Below are positions 41,310-53,174 of a DNA stretch of 64,000 nucleotides, piece after piece. This DNA comes from DASXAI01 sp963728985 (GTDB lineage: Bacteria; Actinomycetota; Acidimicrobiia; Acidimicrobiales; Ilumatobacteraceae). The stretch is from positions 620,001 to 684,000 of the forward strand of contig CAVSME010000001.1 of the NCBI GenBank assembly GCA_963728985.1, given 5' to 3'. Below the pieces are notes generated by a model. The model saw only the letters and a program-made list of their open reading frames with translations, was not told the origin of the DNA and did not search any database. A program made the position numbers and the translations under genes. Position 1 is the first letter of the stretch. Each line of letters opens with the position of its first letter.

Positions 41310-42697
41310 GTGGAGCGGGCGCCCGAGGCGTCCTTGTTCAGCCGCTTCGAGAGGTGGAGGCCTTCGAGCACGAACTCGACGGCGCTGGCCACCGCGGCGG
41401 GCGACTCGTCGCCCTGGGTGAGCTCGGCCACGGGCTCGCGCAGCGCGGGGATGGCCGACAGCAGCTCGGCCTCCTGCGTGGAGGCGATGTCCTCCCCGGT
41501 GTGGGCCACGACGCCCTCTTCGAAGGCGGCCACGATGTCGCGCATGCGGTCGGTCGACAGGCGCTCCTTGTAGACGGTGAGCACCGCCGCCTTGAGCATG
41601 TTCTCGACGATCTGGCCCTCGCGGCCTTCCTCGAGCGTCTCGATCTCGATCTTGCCGGACGTGGACGACGCCAACGCATCGAGGTCGCACACCCGCGGCA
41701 CGACGTTGCGTTCGCCGGTGCGCAGCGCCCGGCGCACGGCGTTGGCCGCCAGCACCTCGGAGTTGGACACGCTGAGCCGCACCGACACACCGGAGCGCTG
41801 GTTCACGTGGCTCGACTGGCGGGCCAGGTGGGAGAACGTGGCGACGATCTCCTCCATGTAGTCGGGCATCGTGACGTGGACGTCGCCGACCGAAGCGGGC
41901 CGGGCCTCCTGGCGCATGATGGCCACCTCGGTGGCCACCTCCAGCGGGTAGTGGGTGCGGATCTGGCTGCCGAAGCGGTCCTTGAGCGGCGTGATGATGC
42001 GGCCCCGGTTGGTGTAGTCGTCCGGGTTGGCCGACGCCACCAGGAGCACGTCGAGGGGCAGGCGGATCTTGTAGCCCCGGACCTGCACGTCGCGCTCTTC
42101 GAGGACGTTCAGGAGGCCGACCTGGATGCGCTCGGCGAGGTCGGGCAGCTCGTTGATCGAGAAGATGCCCCGGTTCGTGCGGGGCACGAGCCCGTAGTGG
42201 AGGGTGAGCTCGTCGGACAGGTACCGGCCCTCGGCCACCTTGATGGGGTCGACCTCGCCGATGAGGTCGGCGATCGACGTGTCCGGCGTGGCCAGCTTCT
42301 CGCCGAAGCGATCGGCACGGTTGACCCACTCGATCGGCGTGTCGTCGCCCCGGTCGTGCACGAGGTCGATGGCATGGCGGGACACGGGGGCGTAGGGATC
42401 GTCGTTGATCTCGGAACCCGCCACGATCGGCATCCACTCGTCGAGGAGCTCGACCAGGGACCGGATCATGCGGGTCTTGGCCTGGCCCCGCTCACCCAGG
42501 AAGATGATGTCGTGCCCGGCGAGGAGGGCGTTCTCGAGCTGGGGGAAGACGGTCTGCTCGTAGCCCAGGACGTGCGCGAAGACGGGCTCCCCGGCGGCCA
42601 CCTTCCGGACGGCGTTGCGCCGGACCTCCTCCTTGACCGGGATCGATTCCCAGCCCGACTCGCGGAGCTGACCGAGCGTGGCAGGACGCGACGACAT
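41291..42697 (-). CDS. MoxR-type AAA+ ATPase (magnesium-chelatase-like)
   Basis: A 468-residue ATPase. Walker A is FLGERGQAKTRMIRSL (near 65-80), Walker B GIFSINELPDLAERIQ, and the sensor region LLVASANPDDYTNRGRIITPLKDRFGS is typical of the MoxR/chelatase I-subunit clade. The C-terminal lid contains SVRLSVSNSEVLAANAVRRAL. Partners are VWA proteins, here the one at 37425-39443. The start MSSRPATLGQLRESGWESIPVKEE is shared by this actinobacterial group. The convergent GH1-like gene overlaps its end. Confidence 0.9.
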   Translation of the reverse strand: MSSRPATLGQLRESGWESIPVKEEVRRNAVRKVAAGEPVFAHVLGYEQTVFPQLENALLAGHDIIFLGERGQAKTRMIRSLVELLDEWMPIVAGSEINDDPYAPVSRHAIDLVHDRGDDTPIEWVNRADRFGEKLATPDTSIADLIGEVDPIKVAEGRYLSDELTLHYGLVPRTNRGIFSINELPDLAERIQVGLLNVLEERDVQVRGYKIRLPLDVLLVASANPDDYTNRGRIITPLKDRFGSQIRTHYPLEVATEVAIMRQEARPASVGDVHVTMPDYMEEIVATFSHLARQSSHVNQRSGVSVRLSVSNSEVLAANAVRRALRTGERNVVPRVCDLDALASSTSGKIEIETLEEGREGQIVENMLKAAVLTVYKERLSTDRMRDIVAAFEEGVVAHTGEDIASTQEAELLSAIPALREPVAELTQGDESPAAVASAVEFVLEGLHLSKRLNKDASGARSTYRGRS

Positions 42698-42772
42698 GAA
42701 GGCACCCTACCGAGAGACGGCCGGCGTCATCCTCTCCGGCTCGCGGAGCGGCCCCCCTAAAGTTCGGGCGAC

Positions 42773-44905
42773 ATGGACCTGTCGGGCACTTGGCGCGCCG
42801 CGGTCGCCGACGACGACCTGCGGCGCACCGCCTTCGCCCTGGACTTCGACGACGGCGGGTGGGAGCCCGTGGAGGTGCCCGGCCACTGGCGCAGCACCCC
42901 TGCCTTCGCCGACAGCGACGGTCCGCTGATCTACCGCACGCCCTTCGAGCTCGACGCCGGGGTCGAGGACGCTCGCCACTGGGTGGTGCTCGACGGCGTC
43001 TTCTACCAAGGCGACGTGTGGCTCGACGGCGCCTACCTCGGCGACTCGGAGGGCTACTTCTTCCCCCACGCCTACGAGATCACGGAACTGGCCCACCTCG
43101 GCACCGAGCACGTGCTGGCCGTCGAGGTGACGTGCGCCCCGCCCGCCGACCGTACGAAGAAACGAGCGATCACCGGGCTCTTCCAGCACTCGGACACGCT
43201 CGATGCGCGGTGGAACCCGGGGGGCCTGTGGCGGCCGGTGCGGGTCGAGCGATCCGGCCCGGTCCGCATCGGCCGCCTGCGCGTCCTGTGCACCGAGGCC
43301 GACACCGAGCGGGCGCAGCTGCAGCTGCGGGCCGAGCTCGACAGCAACATCGCCCGCACCGTGCGCGTGCGCACGACGGTCGACGACCGGGTCGAGCGCG
43401 AGCGCGAGTTCCCGCTGGCGCGTGGCCGCAACCAGGTCGAGTGGAGCTTCGGCGTCGACAGCCCCGACCTCTGGTGGCCGTGGTCGCTCGGCGAGCAACC
43501 GCTGTCATCGGTCACGGTGACGGTCTACGTCGAGCACGAGATCACCGACGCCCGCACCGTGCGCACCGGCTTCCGCCAAGTCGCCTCGCGCAACTGGGCG
43601 CTGTGGGTGAACGGCGAGCGGATGTTCGTGAAGGGCGCCAACCTGAACCCCACTCGCCAGGCCCTCGCCGAGGCCACGCCCACGGAGCTGCGGGGCGACG
43701 TGCTGCTCGCCCGCGACGCGGGCCTCGACCTCGTGCGGATCCAGGCCCACATCACCCGGCCCGAGCTCTACGACGCCGCCGACGAGATGGGCATGCTCGT
43801 GTGGCAGGACTTCCCGCTGCAGTGGGGCTACGCCCGGTCGGTGCGCCGCCAGGCCGTCCGCCAGGCCACCGAGGCCGTCGATCTGCTCGGCCACCACCCG
43901 TCGATCGTGGTGTGGTGCGGCCACAACGAGCCCGTGGCGCTGGACGTGGCATCGGCCCATGACGACGATCGGGCCGTGACGCCCGCCTACGTCGCGGCGC
44001 AGGAACTGCCGACGTGGAACCGCACGATCCTCGACCGCTCGGTGCGGCGGGCGTTCGAACGGGCCGACGGCAGCCGGCCCATCGTGGCCCACTCCGGTGT
44101 CCCACCCCACCCGCCGAGGCTCAACGGCACGACGAGCCACCTCTGGTTCGGGTGGTACTACGGCGAGGCCGCCGATCTGGCCGGTTTCGCCGCCACGATC
44201 CCCCGCATGGTGCGATTCGTGACCGAGTTCGGGGCCCAGGCCGTCCCCGTGGACGCCGGGTTCATGGAACCCGAGCAGTGGCCCGATCTCGACTGGGACG
44301 GCCTGGCGGAACGCCACGATCTGCAGCGGGCCGTCTTCGAGCGGCGGCTCCCCGCCGATCGCTACGCCACGTTCGAGGAGTGGCAGCGGGCGTCGCAGCT
44401 GCACCAGGCCCTCGTGCTCAAGCAGCAGATCGAACTCCTCCGCCGCTTGAAGTACCGCCCGACCGGCGGGTTCACGATCAGCTCGCTGGCCGACGCCCAT
44501 CCGGCCGTCACCTGGGCCGTGCTCGGCCACGACCGCCAGCCCAAGCTGGCCCACGGCGCGCTGGTCGAGGCGTGCCGGCCCGTGATCGTGGTGGCCGACT
44601 GGCTGCCGTCGCCGCTGTCAGCGGGGGCGGCCGTCGCCCTCGACGTCCACGTCGTGTCCGACCAGCGCCGGCCGATCCACGGTGACGTCACCGCCCGCCT
44701 GTCGTGGGCCGGCGGCCACCACAGCTGGCGATGGCGGGGCGAGGTGGGCGCCGACACCTGCGCCCGCGCCGGCACGGTGTCGTTCGTGGTGCCCTACGCG
44801 CCGGGTCCGGTGACCCTGGACCTCGACCTCGTGGCCGGCGACGTCGTCGCCACCAACCGCTACACGAGCGTGATCACGCTCGCGAGAGCAAGCGGCGGTT
44901 CTTGA
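42773..44905 (+). CDS. glycoside hydrolase family 2 (beta-mannosidase-like)
   Basis: A 710-residue enzyme. The N-terminal jelly-roll (about 1-170) begins MDLSGTWRAAVADDD and has WNPGGLWRPVRVE. A beta-sandwich and a TIM barrel follow. The acid/base Glu sits in VVWCGHNEPVAL (near 383) and the nucleophile Glu in RFVTEFGAQAVP (near 485). These match GH2 beta-mannosidases more than beta-galactosidases. No signal peptide is visible, so it is probably cytoplasmic. Its end overlaps sdhB by 32 bp on the opposite strand. Substrate remains inferred. Confidence 0.88.
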   Translation: MDLSGTWRAAVADDDLRRTAFALDFDDGGWEPVEVPGHWRSTPAFADSDGPLIYRTPFELDAGVEDARHWVVLDGVFYQGDVWLDGAYLGDSEGYFFPHAYEITELAHLGTEHVLAVEVTCAPPADRTKKRAITGLFQHSDTLDARWNPGGLWRPVRVERSGPVRIGRLRVLCTEADTERAQLQLRAELDSNIARTVRVRTTVDDRVEREREFPLARGRNQVEWSFGVDSPDLWWPWSLGEQPLSSVTVTVYVEHEITDARTVRTGFRQVASRNWALWVNGERMFVKGANLNPTRQALAEATPTELRGDVLLARDAGLDLVRIQAHITRPELYDAADEMGMLVWQDFPLQWGYARSVRRQAVRQATEAVDLLGHHPSIVVWCGHNEPVALDVASAHDDDRAVTPAYVAAQELPTWNRTILDRSVRRAFERADGSRPIVAHSGVPPHPPRLNGTTSHLWFGWYYGEAADLAGFAATIPRMVRFVTEFGAQAVPVDAGFMEPEQWPDLDWDGLAERHDLQRAVFERRLPADRYATFEEWQRASQLHQALVLKQQIELLRRLKYRPTGGFTISSLADAHPAVTWAVLGHDRQPKLAHGALVEACRPVIVVADWLPSPLSAGAAVALDVHVVSDQRRPIHGDVTARLSWAGGHHSWRWRGEVGADTCARAGTVSFVVPYAPGPVTLDLDLVAGDVVATNRYTSVITLARASGGS

Positions 44906-45647
44906 ACTTGGCCTTCAGGTAGTCGCGGTTCATCAACGCGATGAAGTCGATCGAGATCATCTTCGGGCACGCCGCTTCGCACTCGCCGTGGTTCGTGCAC
45001 GAGCCGAAGTACGACTCCATCTCCTCCACCATGGCCTCGACGCGGCGGTAGCGCTCGGGCTGGCCCTGCGGCAGCAGGTTGAGGTGGGCGACCTTGGCCG
45101 CCGTGAAGAGGTTGGCCGCACCGTTCGGGCACGCGGCCACGCAGGCGCCGCACCCGATGCAGGCGGCGGCGTCCATCGCGGCGTCGGCCACGACCTTCGG
45201 GATCGGGATGAGGTTGGCGTCGGACGCACCACCGGTGGGCACGGTGATGAAGCCGCCGACCTCGACGATGCGGTCGAACGCGGCCCGATCGACCATGAGG
45301 TCCTTGATGATGGGGAAGGCCCGCGCCCGCCACGGCTCGATGGTGATGGTGGCGCCGTCGTCGAACTTGCGCATGTGGAGCTGGCACGTGGCCGTGCCCC
45401 GCTCGGGCCCGTGGGCCTGGCCGTTGATCATGAGCGAGCACGTGCCGCAGATGCCCTCGCGGCAGTCGTGATCGAAGGTGATCGGGTCCTGGCCCTGCTC
45501 GTTGAGGCGCTCGTTGACGATGTCGAGCATCTCCAGGAACGACGCGTCGTCACTGATCCCCGGCGCCTCGTACGTCTCGAAGCGGCCCGGTGCGTCCGGG
45601 CCGTCCTGGCGCCACACGCGAAGCGTGATGTTGAGGGTCCTCGACAT
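44874..45647 (-). CDS. sdhB: succinate dehydrogenase iron-sulfur subunit SdhB
   Basis: A 257-residue subunit carrying three clusters. The N-terminal [2Fe-2S] domain has CREGICGTCSLMING and CQLHMR. The C-terminal domain has CIGCGACVAACPNGA and CTNHGECEAACPKMISID, which hold the [4Fe-4S] and [3Fe-4S] clusters. It passes electrons from SdhA FAD to quinone at the membrane. The family branch is the B. subtilis/actinobacterial type with a single cytochrome b subunit. The ATG lies at 45647, next to the SdhA stop. Confidence 0.95.
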   Translation of the reverse strand: MSRTLNITLRVWRQDGPDAPGRFETYEAPGISDDASFLEMLDIVNERLNEQGQDPITFDHDCREGICGTCSLMINGQAHGPERGTATCQLHMRKFDDGATITIEPWRARAFPIIKDLMVDRAAFDRIVEVGGFITVPTGGASDANLIPIPKVVADAAMDAAACIGCGACVAACPNGAANLFTAAKVAHLNLLPQGQPERYRRVEAMVEEMESYFGSCTNHGECEAACPKMISIDFIALMNRDYLKAKFKNRRLLSRA

Positions 45648-47570
45648 TTACTTGTAGCTCCGCTGGGTCAGGTGCACGTACTCGAACTCGAGCGGCTCCT
45701 TGTGGACCCGCTGCTGGCCGGACTCGCCGGTCCACTCCCACGCCGCGGCGTAGCAGTAGTTGTCGTCGTCGCGCCGGGCCTCGCCGTCCTCGGTCTGGTA
45801 CTCGGCGCGGAAGTGACCGCCGCACGACTCGTTGCGCTCCAGCGCGTCGGTGCACATCAGTGTGGCCAGCTGGAAGAAGTCGTCGACGCGACCGGCGCGC
45901 TCGAGGCTCTGGTTGAGCGAGGCGCCGGTGCCGAGGACGCGCAGGTCCTTCTGGAACTCGTCGTAGAGGGCGGGGATCTCCGACAGCGCCTTCTGCAGCC
46001 CTTCGGCCGTGCGCTCCATCCCGCAGTAGTCCCACATGATGTGGCCGAGCTCTTTGTGGAAGTGATCGACCGAGCGCGTGCCCTTCACCGCCAGGTAGCC
46101 GTCGTAGCGAGCGCGCACCTCGGCCTCCACCGTCTGGAACGCCGGATGGTCGGTGGGCACCGGCTTCTGGTTCAGCTTGGGCGCGAGGTAGTTGCCGATC
46201 GTGTACGGCAGCACGAAGTAGCCGTCGGCCAAGCCCTGCATGAGCGCCGACGCGCCCAGCCGGTTGGCCCCGTGGTCGGAGAAGTTGGCCTCGCCGATGG
46301 CGTAGAGCCCGGGAACCGTGGTGCCCAGCTCGTAGTCCACCCAGAGCCCGCCCATGGTGTAGTGGGGCGCCGGGTAGATGCGCATCGGCACCACGTAGGG
46401 ATCCTCGTCGGTGATGCGCTCGTACATCTCGAAGAGGTTGCCGTAGCGCTCCTCGATGACCGGCTTGCCGAGGCGGGCGACGGCCTCCGAGAAGTCGAGG
46501 TAGACGCCGTTCTTCTGCGGTCCCACACCCTTGCCGGCGTCGATCATCGTCTTGGCGTTGCGCGACGCCACGTCGCGCGGCACGAGGTTGCCGAACGCCG
46601 GGTACTTGCGCTCGAGGAAGTAGTCCCGGTCGGCATCGGGGATCTGGTCCGGCGAGCGGCTGTCGTCGGGGTTCTTCGGCACCCAGATGCGGCCGTCGTT
46701 GCGGAGGCTCTCCGACATGAGCGTGAGCTTCGACTGGAACTCGTCGCTCTGCGGGATGCACGTCGGGTGGATCTGCGTGTAGCAGGGGTTGGCCAGCAGC
46801 GCGCCGCGCCGGTGGGCTCGCCAGATCGCCGTGGCGTTGCACGCCATCGCGTTGGTCGACAGGAAGAAGGCGTTCGAGTAGCCGCCTGTCGCGAGGACCA
46901 CGGCGTGGGCCGAGTGCGACGCGATCTCGCCGGTGATGAGATCGCGCACGACGACGCCGGCGCAGCGACCGTCGACGACCACGACGTCGAGCAGCTCGAT
47001 GCGGTTGTACAGCTCGACGCCGCCGAGACCGACCTGGCGGGCGAGGGCCTGGTAGGCGCCGAGGAGGAGCTGCTGGCCGGTCTGGCCGCGCGCGTAGAAC
47101 GTGCGGCTCACCTGGGCGCCGCCGAAGCTGCGGTTGTCGAGGAGGCCCCCGTACTCGCGTGCGAAGGGCACGCCCTGGGCGACGCACTGGTCGATGATGT
47201 CGACCGAGACCTGCGCCAGCCGGTAGACGTTGCTCTCCCGCGAGCGGTAGTCGCCCCCCTTCACGGTGTCGTAGAAGAGGCGGTAGATGCTGTCGCCGTC
47301 ACCCCGGTAGTTCTTGGCGGCGTTGATGCCGCCCTGGGCGGCGATGGAGTGCGCCCGCCGAGGGGAATCGTGGAAGGTGAAGGCCTTCACCTTGTAGCCC
47401 AGCTCGGCCAGCGTGGCGGCGGCCGACGCCCCGGCGAGGCCCGTGCCGATGACGATGATCTCGTACTTGCGCTTGTTGGCCGGGTTGACCAGCTTGGCGT
47501 TGAACTTGTAGCTGTCCCAGCGCTCCTGGATCGGGCCTTCGGGGATCTTGGCGTTCAGCAGGTCCTGCAT
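45648..47570 (-). CDS. sdhA: succinate dehydrogenase flavoprotein subunit SdhA
   Basis: A 640-residue FAD subunit that oxidises succinate. Motifs are IIVIGTGLAGASAAATLAELG, the FAD-linking His region SIAAQGGINAAKNY, TGGYSNAFFLSTNAM, MGGLWVDYELGTTVPGLYAIGEANFSDHGANRLG and the ESCGGHFRAEYQTEDGEARR active-site segment. The ATG at 47570 is chosen because GAGGAGG lies 8 bp before it; a GTG 9 bp upstream would fall on the ribosome site. It sits between sdhC and sdhB, giving the order sdhCAB. Confidence 0.96.
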   Translation of the reverse strand: MQDLLNAKIPEGPIQERWDSYKFNAKLVNPANKRKYEIIVIGTGLAGASAAATLAELGYKVKAFTFHDSPRRAHSIAAQGGINAAKNYRGDGDSIYRLFYDTVKGGDYRSRESNVYRLAQVSVDIIDQCVAQGVPFAREYGGLLDNRSFGGAQVSRTFYARGQTGQQLLLGAYQALARQVGLGGVELYNRIELLDVVVVDGRCAGVVVRDLITGEIASHSAHAVVLATGGYSNAFFLSTNAMACNATAIWRAHRRGALLANPCYTQIHPTCIPQSDEFQSKLTLMSESLRNDGRIWVPKNPDDSRSPDQIPDADRDYFLERKYPAFGNLVPRDVASRNAKTMIDAGKGVGPQKNGVYLDFSEAVARLGKPVIEERYGNLFEMYERITDEDPYVVPMRIYPAPHYTMGGLWVDYELGTTVPGLYAIGEANFSDHGANRLGASALMQGLADGYFVLPYTIGNYLAPKLNQKPVPTDHPAFQTVEAEVRARYDGYLAVKGTRSVDHFHKELGHIMWDYCGMERTAEGLQKALSEIPALYDEFQKDLRVLGTGASLNQSLERAGRVDDFFQLATLMCTDALERNESCGGHFRAEYQTEDGEARRDDDNYCYAAAWEWTGESGQQRVHKEPLEFEYVHLTQRSYK

Positions 47571-47583
47571 GGTGGCCACCTCC

Positions 47584-48333
47584 TCAGCTCACGACCCCGG
47601 CCATGACAGCGACGGGGAACGAGCAGTTCCCCACCACGATGACAGCGGCGAACCCGGCGGCGAACCAGCGGCGCCACTCGTTGAAGCGTGGGTTGTTGGA
47701 ACCGATCGACTGGAACAGGCTCCACGCCCCGTGGAAGAGGTGGATGCCGAGGGCGATGTTGGCGACGATGTAGAGGATCGCCACCGGTATCCGGGTCATG
47801 CTCTCGACGACGTTGTGGTACGGGTCGCCGCGGATGAAGTCAGGGTTGGCGAAGCCCCACGTGAGATCGGCGAGGTGCCACGCGATGAACAGCAGCACGA
47901 TGATGCCCGTCCAGCGCATGGTGCGGCTGGCGAAGTCGGCGGCCACGTAGTCGCGGTGGCTCTGGTACTTCACCGGCCGGGCCTTGTGGTTCATCACCGT
48001 GAGCGAATAGGCGGCGTGGAGGTGGAAGATCAGGGCGACGATCAAGCCGGTGCGCAGCAGCCACAGCACGAAGCTGCGGGGGGCGATGGGCACGAGCAGC
48101 TCGCGCAGGAACTCGCTGTAGTGGTTGACGTCCACGGGGCCCAGGTACATCTTGAGGTTCCCGAGCATGTGGGCGATCACGTACAGCATCCCCACGATGC
48201 CGGTGATGGCCATCACGTACTTCTTGCCCACCGCCGAGCGGTAGAACTCGACGAAGAACGGCACCCGCCGCCCACCCTGACGGTCGACGGCCGTACCGCT
48301 GACAGGCCCTCGCTGGATCGTTGCCTGCGCCAT
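47584..48333 (-). CDS. sdhC: succinate dehydrogenase cytochrome b subunit SdhC
   Basis: A 249-residue membrane subunit with about five helices. Heme-ligand His candidates are in VIAHMLGNLKMYLGP, IFHLHAAYSL, IAWHLADLTWGF and GIHLFHGAWSLFQ. The single large cytochrome b subunit marks the two-heme type with no SdhD, as in Bacillus and many actinobacteria. It anchors SdhAB and reduces the quinone. It starts the sdhCAB operon, and the 96-bp gap to the SGNH gene holds its promoter. Confidence 0.93.
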   Translation of the reverse strand: MAQATIQRGPVSGTAVDRQGGRRVPFFVEFYRSAVGKKYVMAITGIVGMLYVIAHMLGNLKMYLGPVDVNHYSEFLRELLVPIAPRSFVLWLLRTGLIVALIFHLHAAYSLTVMNHKARPVKYQSHRDYVAADFASRTMRWTGIIVLLFIAWHLADLTWGFANPDFIRGDPYHNVVESMTRIPVAILYIVANIALGIHLFHGAWSLFQSIGSNNPRFNEWRRWFAAGFAAVIVVGNCSFPVAVMAGVVS

Positions 48334-48429
48334 CGGCTGGCGGCCCTTTCGTTCGCCTCGATCTCCTGCGGCGATGACGGTACCCCCGGTACGGCACGCC
48401 GGTACAACCTCTCGCTACGTTGCCCATCT

Positions 48430-50076
48430 GTGCTGGGCCTGCTCCGAGCGCTCGCAGCGATGGCCGTCGTGACCGCCGGCCTCGCTCTCGCCGGCCCCCG
48501 GCCCGCGCTGGGAGCACCGGAGAAGCGGCTCTTCCTCGTGGCCGACTCGGTGGCCCTCGGCGCCGTCCCCGCCATCCGCGGCGCCTTCGCCGGCTGGGAC
48601 GTGGCCGTGGAGGGTCACCAGGGCATCTTCACCGACGACGCCGCCGAGCTGGCGTGGGCCCATCGCGCCGAGATCGGGGCCATCGCCGTCGTGGCCACGG
48701 GCTACAACTACCCGGTCTGGAACCCGGCGCTGTTCGACGGCTGGATCGACCAGATGATGCGCCGGCTGGTGGATGCCGGGGCGCAGCACGTCTTCTGGCT
48801 GACGCTGCGGGAACCGCCGCTGGGCGAGCACGGCGTCGTGTCGGTGTGGGAGCAGAGCGGCATCGCCAACCACTACCCGGCAGCCAATGCCCAGCTCCGG
48901 GCGGCCGCCGCCCGCTGGCCGCAGCTCGCCCTGGCCGACTGGAACGCGGTGGCCGGCGGTCCGGGCCTGACGTGGGACGGTCTCCATGTGACGCCCGCCG
49001 GCGGGTCGATCATGGCCGACCTCCTGGTCGACGAGGTGGGAGGCATCGGCCGGCTGGCTGCCGACGCCACGCTCCGCCTGACCGTCCCGCCGGGAGCCGC
49101 CGCCGCCGCCGTCAACCTGACCGCCACCTGGCCCCGGGGCCCGGGCTACCTGACGGCGTGGCCGTGCGACGAGCCCCGCCCGCTGGCCTCCAACCTCAAC
49201 TTCGCCCGCCACCAGACGGTGGCCAACCTCGCCATCAGCCGGGTGGCGGCCGACGGCACGGTCTGCGTCTTCACCTCCGAAGCGACCCATGTGGTGGCCG
49301 ACCTCGAGACCACCTTCGCTCCGGGCAGCGGCGTGCGGACCGTCAACCCGGTGCGCGTCCTCGACACCCGTGCGGCGGGCGCCCGCACCACCGCCGGGAC
49401 GGCGGTGGTGGTGCCGGTGGCCGGCGCGGGCGTGCCGTCGACGGCCACGGCGGTGGTCGCCACGGTGACGGCGACCGACACCGCGGCGCCTGGCTACCTG
49501 ACGGCCTGGCCCTGCGACGAGCCCCGGCCGACGGCCTCGGTCCTCAACTACAGCACCGGCGCCACCGTCGCCGGCCTGGCCGTCGTCCCCTTGGCGGCCG
49601 ACGGTACGGCCTGCCTCTCCACCTTCGCCGCCGCCCACCTGGTGGTGGACGTGGCCGGCTGGCTGGACGCCGGGGCCGCCTGGCAGCCGGTCACGCCGAC
49701 CCGGCTGGCCGATACCCGGGTCACCGGCGGGCGCCTGACGGCGGGCGGCGTCGTGGCCGTCGATGCGCCCACCGGGGCCGGCACCCTGGTGGTGACGGCC
49801 ACCGCCGTCGATCCGGCCGGCCCGGGCTACCTGACCGCCTACCCGTGCGGGACGGCGCCCCCCGTCGCCTCGGCCCTCAACTACGAGGCCGGCCCGGCCG
49901 TCGCCAACCTTGCCGTCGTCGCTGCCGGCGCCGGTGGGCAGGTGTGCATCACGTCCTACGCCCCGGCCGACGTCGTGGTCGATCTGGCCGCCTGGGCGCC
50001 CGGCGGGGCCAGCGGACCGGCGGGCGGTCCGGTGCGACTGGCTGATACAAGGGCGACCGGGCCGGGTACGGGGTGA
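48430..50076 (+). CDS. secreted SGNH-hydrolase-like protein with three tandem beta repeats
   Basis: A 548-residue exported protein. The GTG at 48430 gives a signal peptide (LLRALAAMAVVTAGLALAG ... ALG-A). Residues about 30-215 form an SGNH-type domain with LFLVADSVALGA (GDS-like block), GYNYPVWNP and the C-terminal DGLHVTPAGG. Three copies of about 105 residues follow, each with PGYLTAWPCDEPRPxAS, a LN- or LNY- turn, and a VFTSEATHVVADL-type strand. The same repeat occurs in the Tat-exported protein at 55880. It is common in actinobacterial surface proteins and its function is unknown. Confidence 0.82.
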   Translation: MLGLLRALAAMAVVTAGLALAGPRPALGAPEKRLFLVADSVALGAVPAIRGAFAGWDVAVEGHQGIFTDDAAELAWAHRAEIGAIAVVATGYNYPVWNPALFDGWIDQMMRRLVDAGAQHVFWLTLREPPLGEHGVVSVWEQSGIANHYPAANAQLRAAAARWPQLALADWNAVAGGPGLTWDGLHVTPAGGSIMADLLVDEVGGIGRLAADATLRLTVPPGAAAAAVNLTATWPRGPGYLTAWPCDEPRPLASNLNFARHQTVANLAISRVAADGTVCVFTSEATHVVADLETTFAPGSGVRTVNPVRVLDTRAAGARTTAGTAVVVPVAGAGVPSTATAVVATVTATDTAAPGYLTAWPCDEPRPTASVLNYSTGATVAGLAVVPLAADGTACLSTFAAAHLVVDVAGWLDAGAAWQPVTPTRLADTRVTGGRLTAGGVVAVDAPTGAGTLVVTATAVDPAGPGYLTAYPCGTAPPVASALNYEAGPAVANLAVVAAGAGGQVCITSYAPADVVVDLAAWAPGGASGPAGGPVRLADTRATGPGTG

Positions 50077-50181
50077 CCGACGGTTTCCCACGGTCGGGGC
50101 CATTTCCTTAGACTCCGTCCGCTGTACCCAGCCTGACGTCGCGCGCCCGAGCGCGCCGGACCCATCCCAGAGGGACATTCA

Positions 50182-52529
<2,348 letters not shown>

Positions 52530-52530
<1 letters not shown>

Positions 52531-53162
52531 TGGCCCGGCCCACGCGGGCCGATCTGGAACGTCACCGGGGCGCCCGGGTCGATGATCTCATCGGCCCGGG
52601 CCTCCGTCTTCTGTTCGTGGGCATCAACCCCGGCCTCTGGACGGCGGCGGTGAACGCCCACTTCGCCCGCCCGGGCAACCGGTTCTGGCCGGCGCTCCAC
52701 GAAGCCGGGATCACCGACCACCGCATCGACGCGTCGGAGGGCCTGGCGCCGGCGGACGCCGATGCGCTCGTGCAGCGGGGCGTCGGGATCAGCAACCTCG
52801 TCAACATCGCGACCGCCCGCGCCGACGAGCTCACCCCGGCCCAGCTGATCGAAGGGGCCGAGCAGCTGCGGCGGCTGGTGGCGGCGACGGCGCCTCGCGT
52901 CGTGGCCATGCTCGGCGTGACGGCCTACCGGGCGGCGTTCCGGGTCAAGTCGGCGCCGATCGGGCGTCAGGCCGAACCCTTCGAGGGGGCCGAGCTGTGG
53001 GTGCTGCCCAACCCGAGCGGCCTGAACGCCCACGCCCAACTCCCCGACCTCGCCCGCTGGTACCGCGCCGCCGCCGACGCCGCCGGGGTGATGACCGGAC
53101 CTGGGCAAAAAGGGCCAAATCGCCCAGGTCGCGCCACGCCCCCGCCGGGAGGCCGCCGGTAG
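52530..53162 (+). CDS. mug: mismatch-specific uracil/thymine DNA glycosylase (Mug)
   Basis: A 210-residue base-excision glycosylase that removes U or T from mispairs with G. Motifs are LLFVGINPGLWTAAVNAHFARPGNRFWPAL (catalytic N in GINPG) and the C-terminal NPSGLNAHAQLP. Its ATG overlaps the hppA stop (TGATG). The last 25 residues (GQKGPNRPGRATPPPGGRR) are an unconserved tail. Confidence 0.93.
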
Positions 53163-53174
53163 CCTCGGGCGGTC

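Noticed and set aside
39453..42437. A 994-codon open frame on the minus strand
   Set aside because: It crosses the cyclase, GH1-like and AAA+ genes in antisense and is Arg/Pro/Gly-rich with no domain; it is a high-GC shadow.
44988..47606. An 872-codon plus-strand frame antisense to sdhA/sdhB
   Set aside because: Val/Gly/Arg/His-rich shadow with no recognisable domain, opposite confidently identified sdh genes.
47548..48429. Upstream extension of the SGNH frame through sdhC
   Set aside because: It is antisense to sdhC and low-complexity; the signal peptide begins at 48430.
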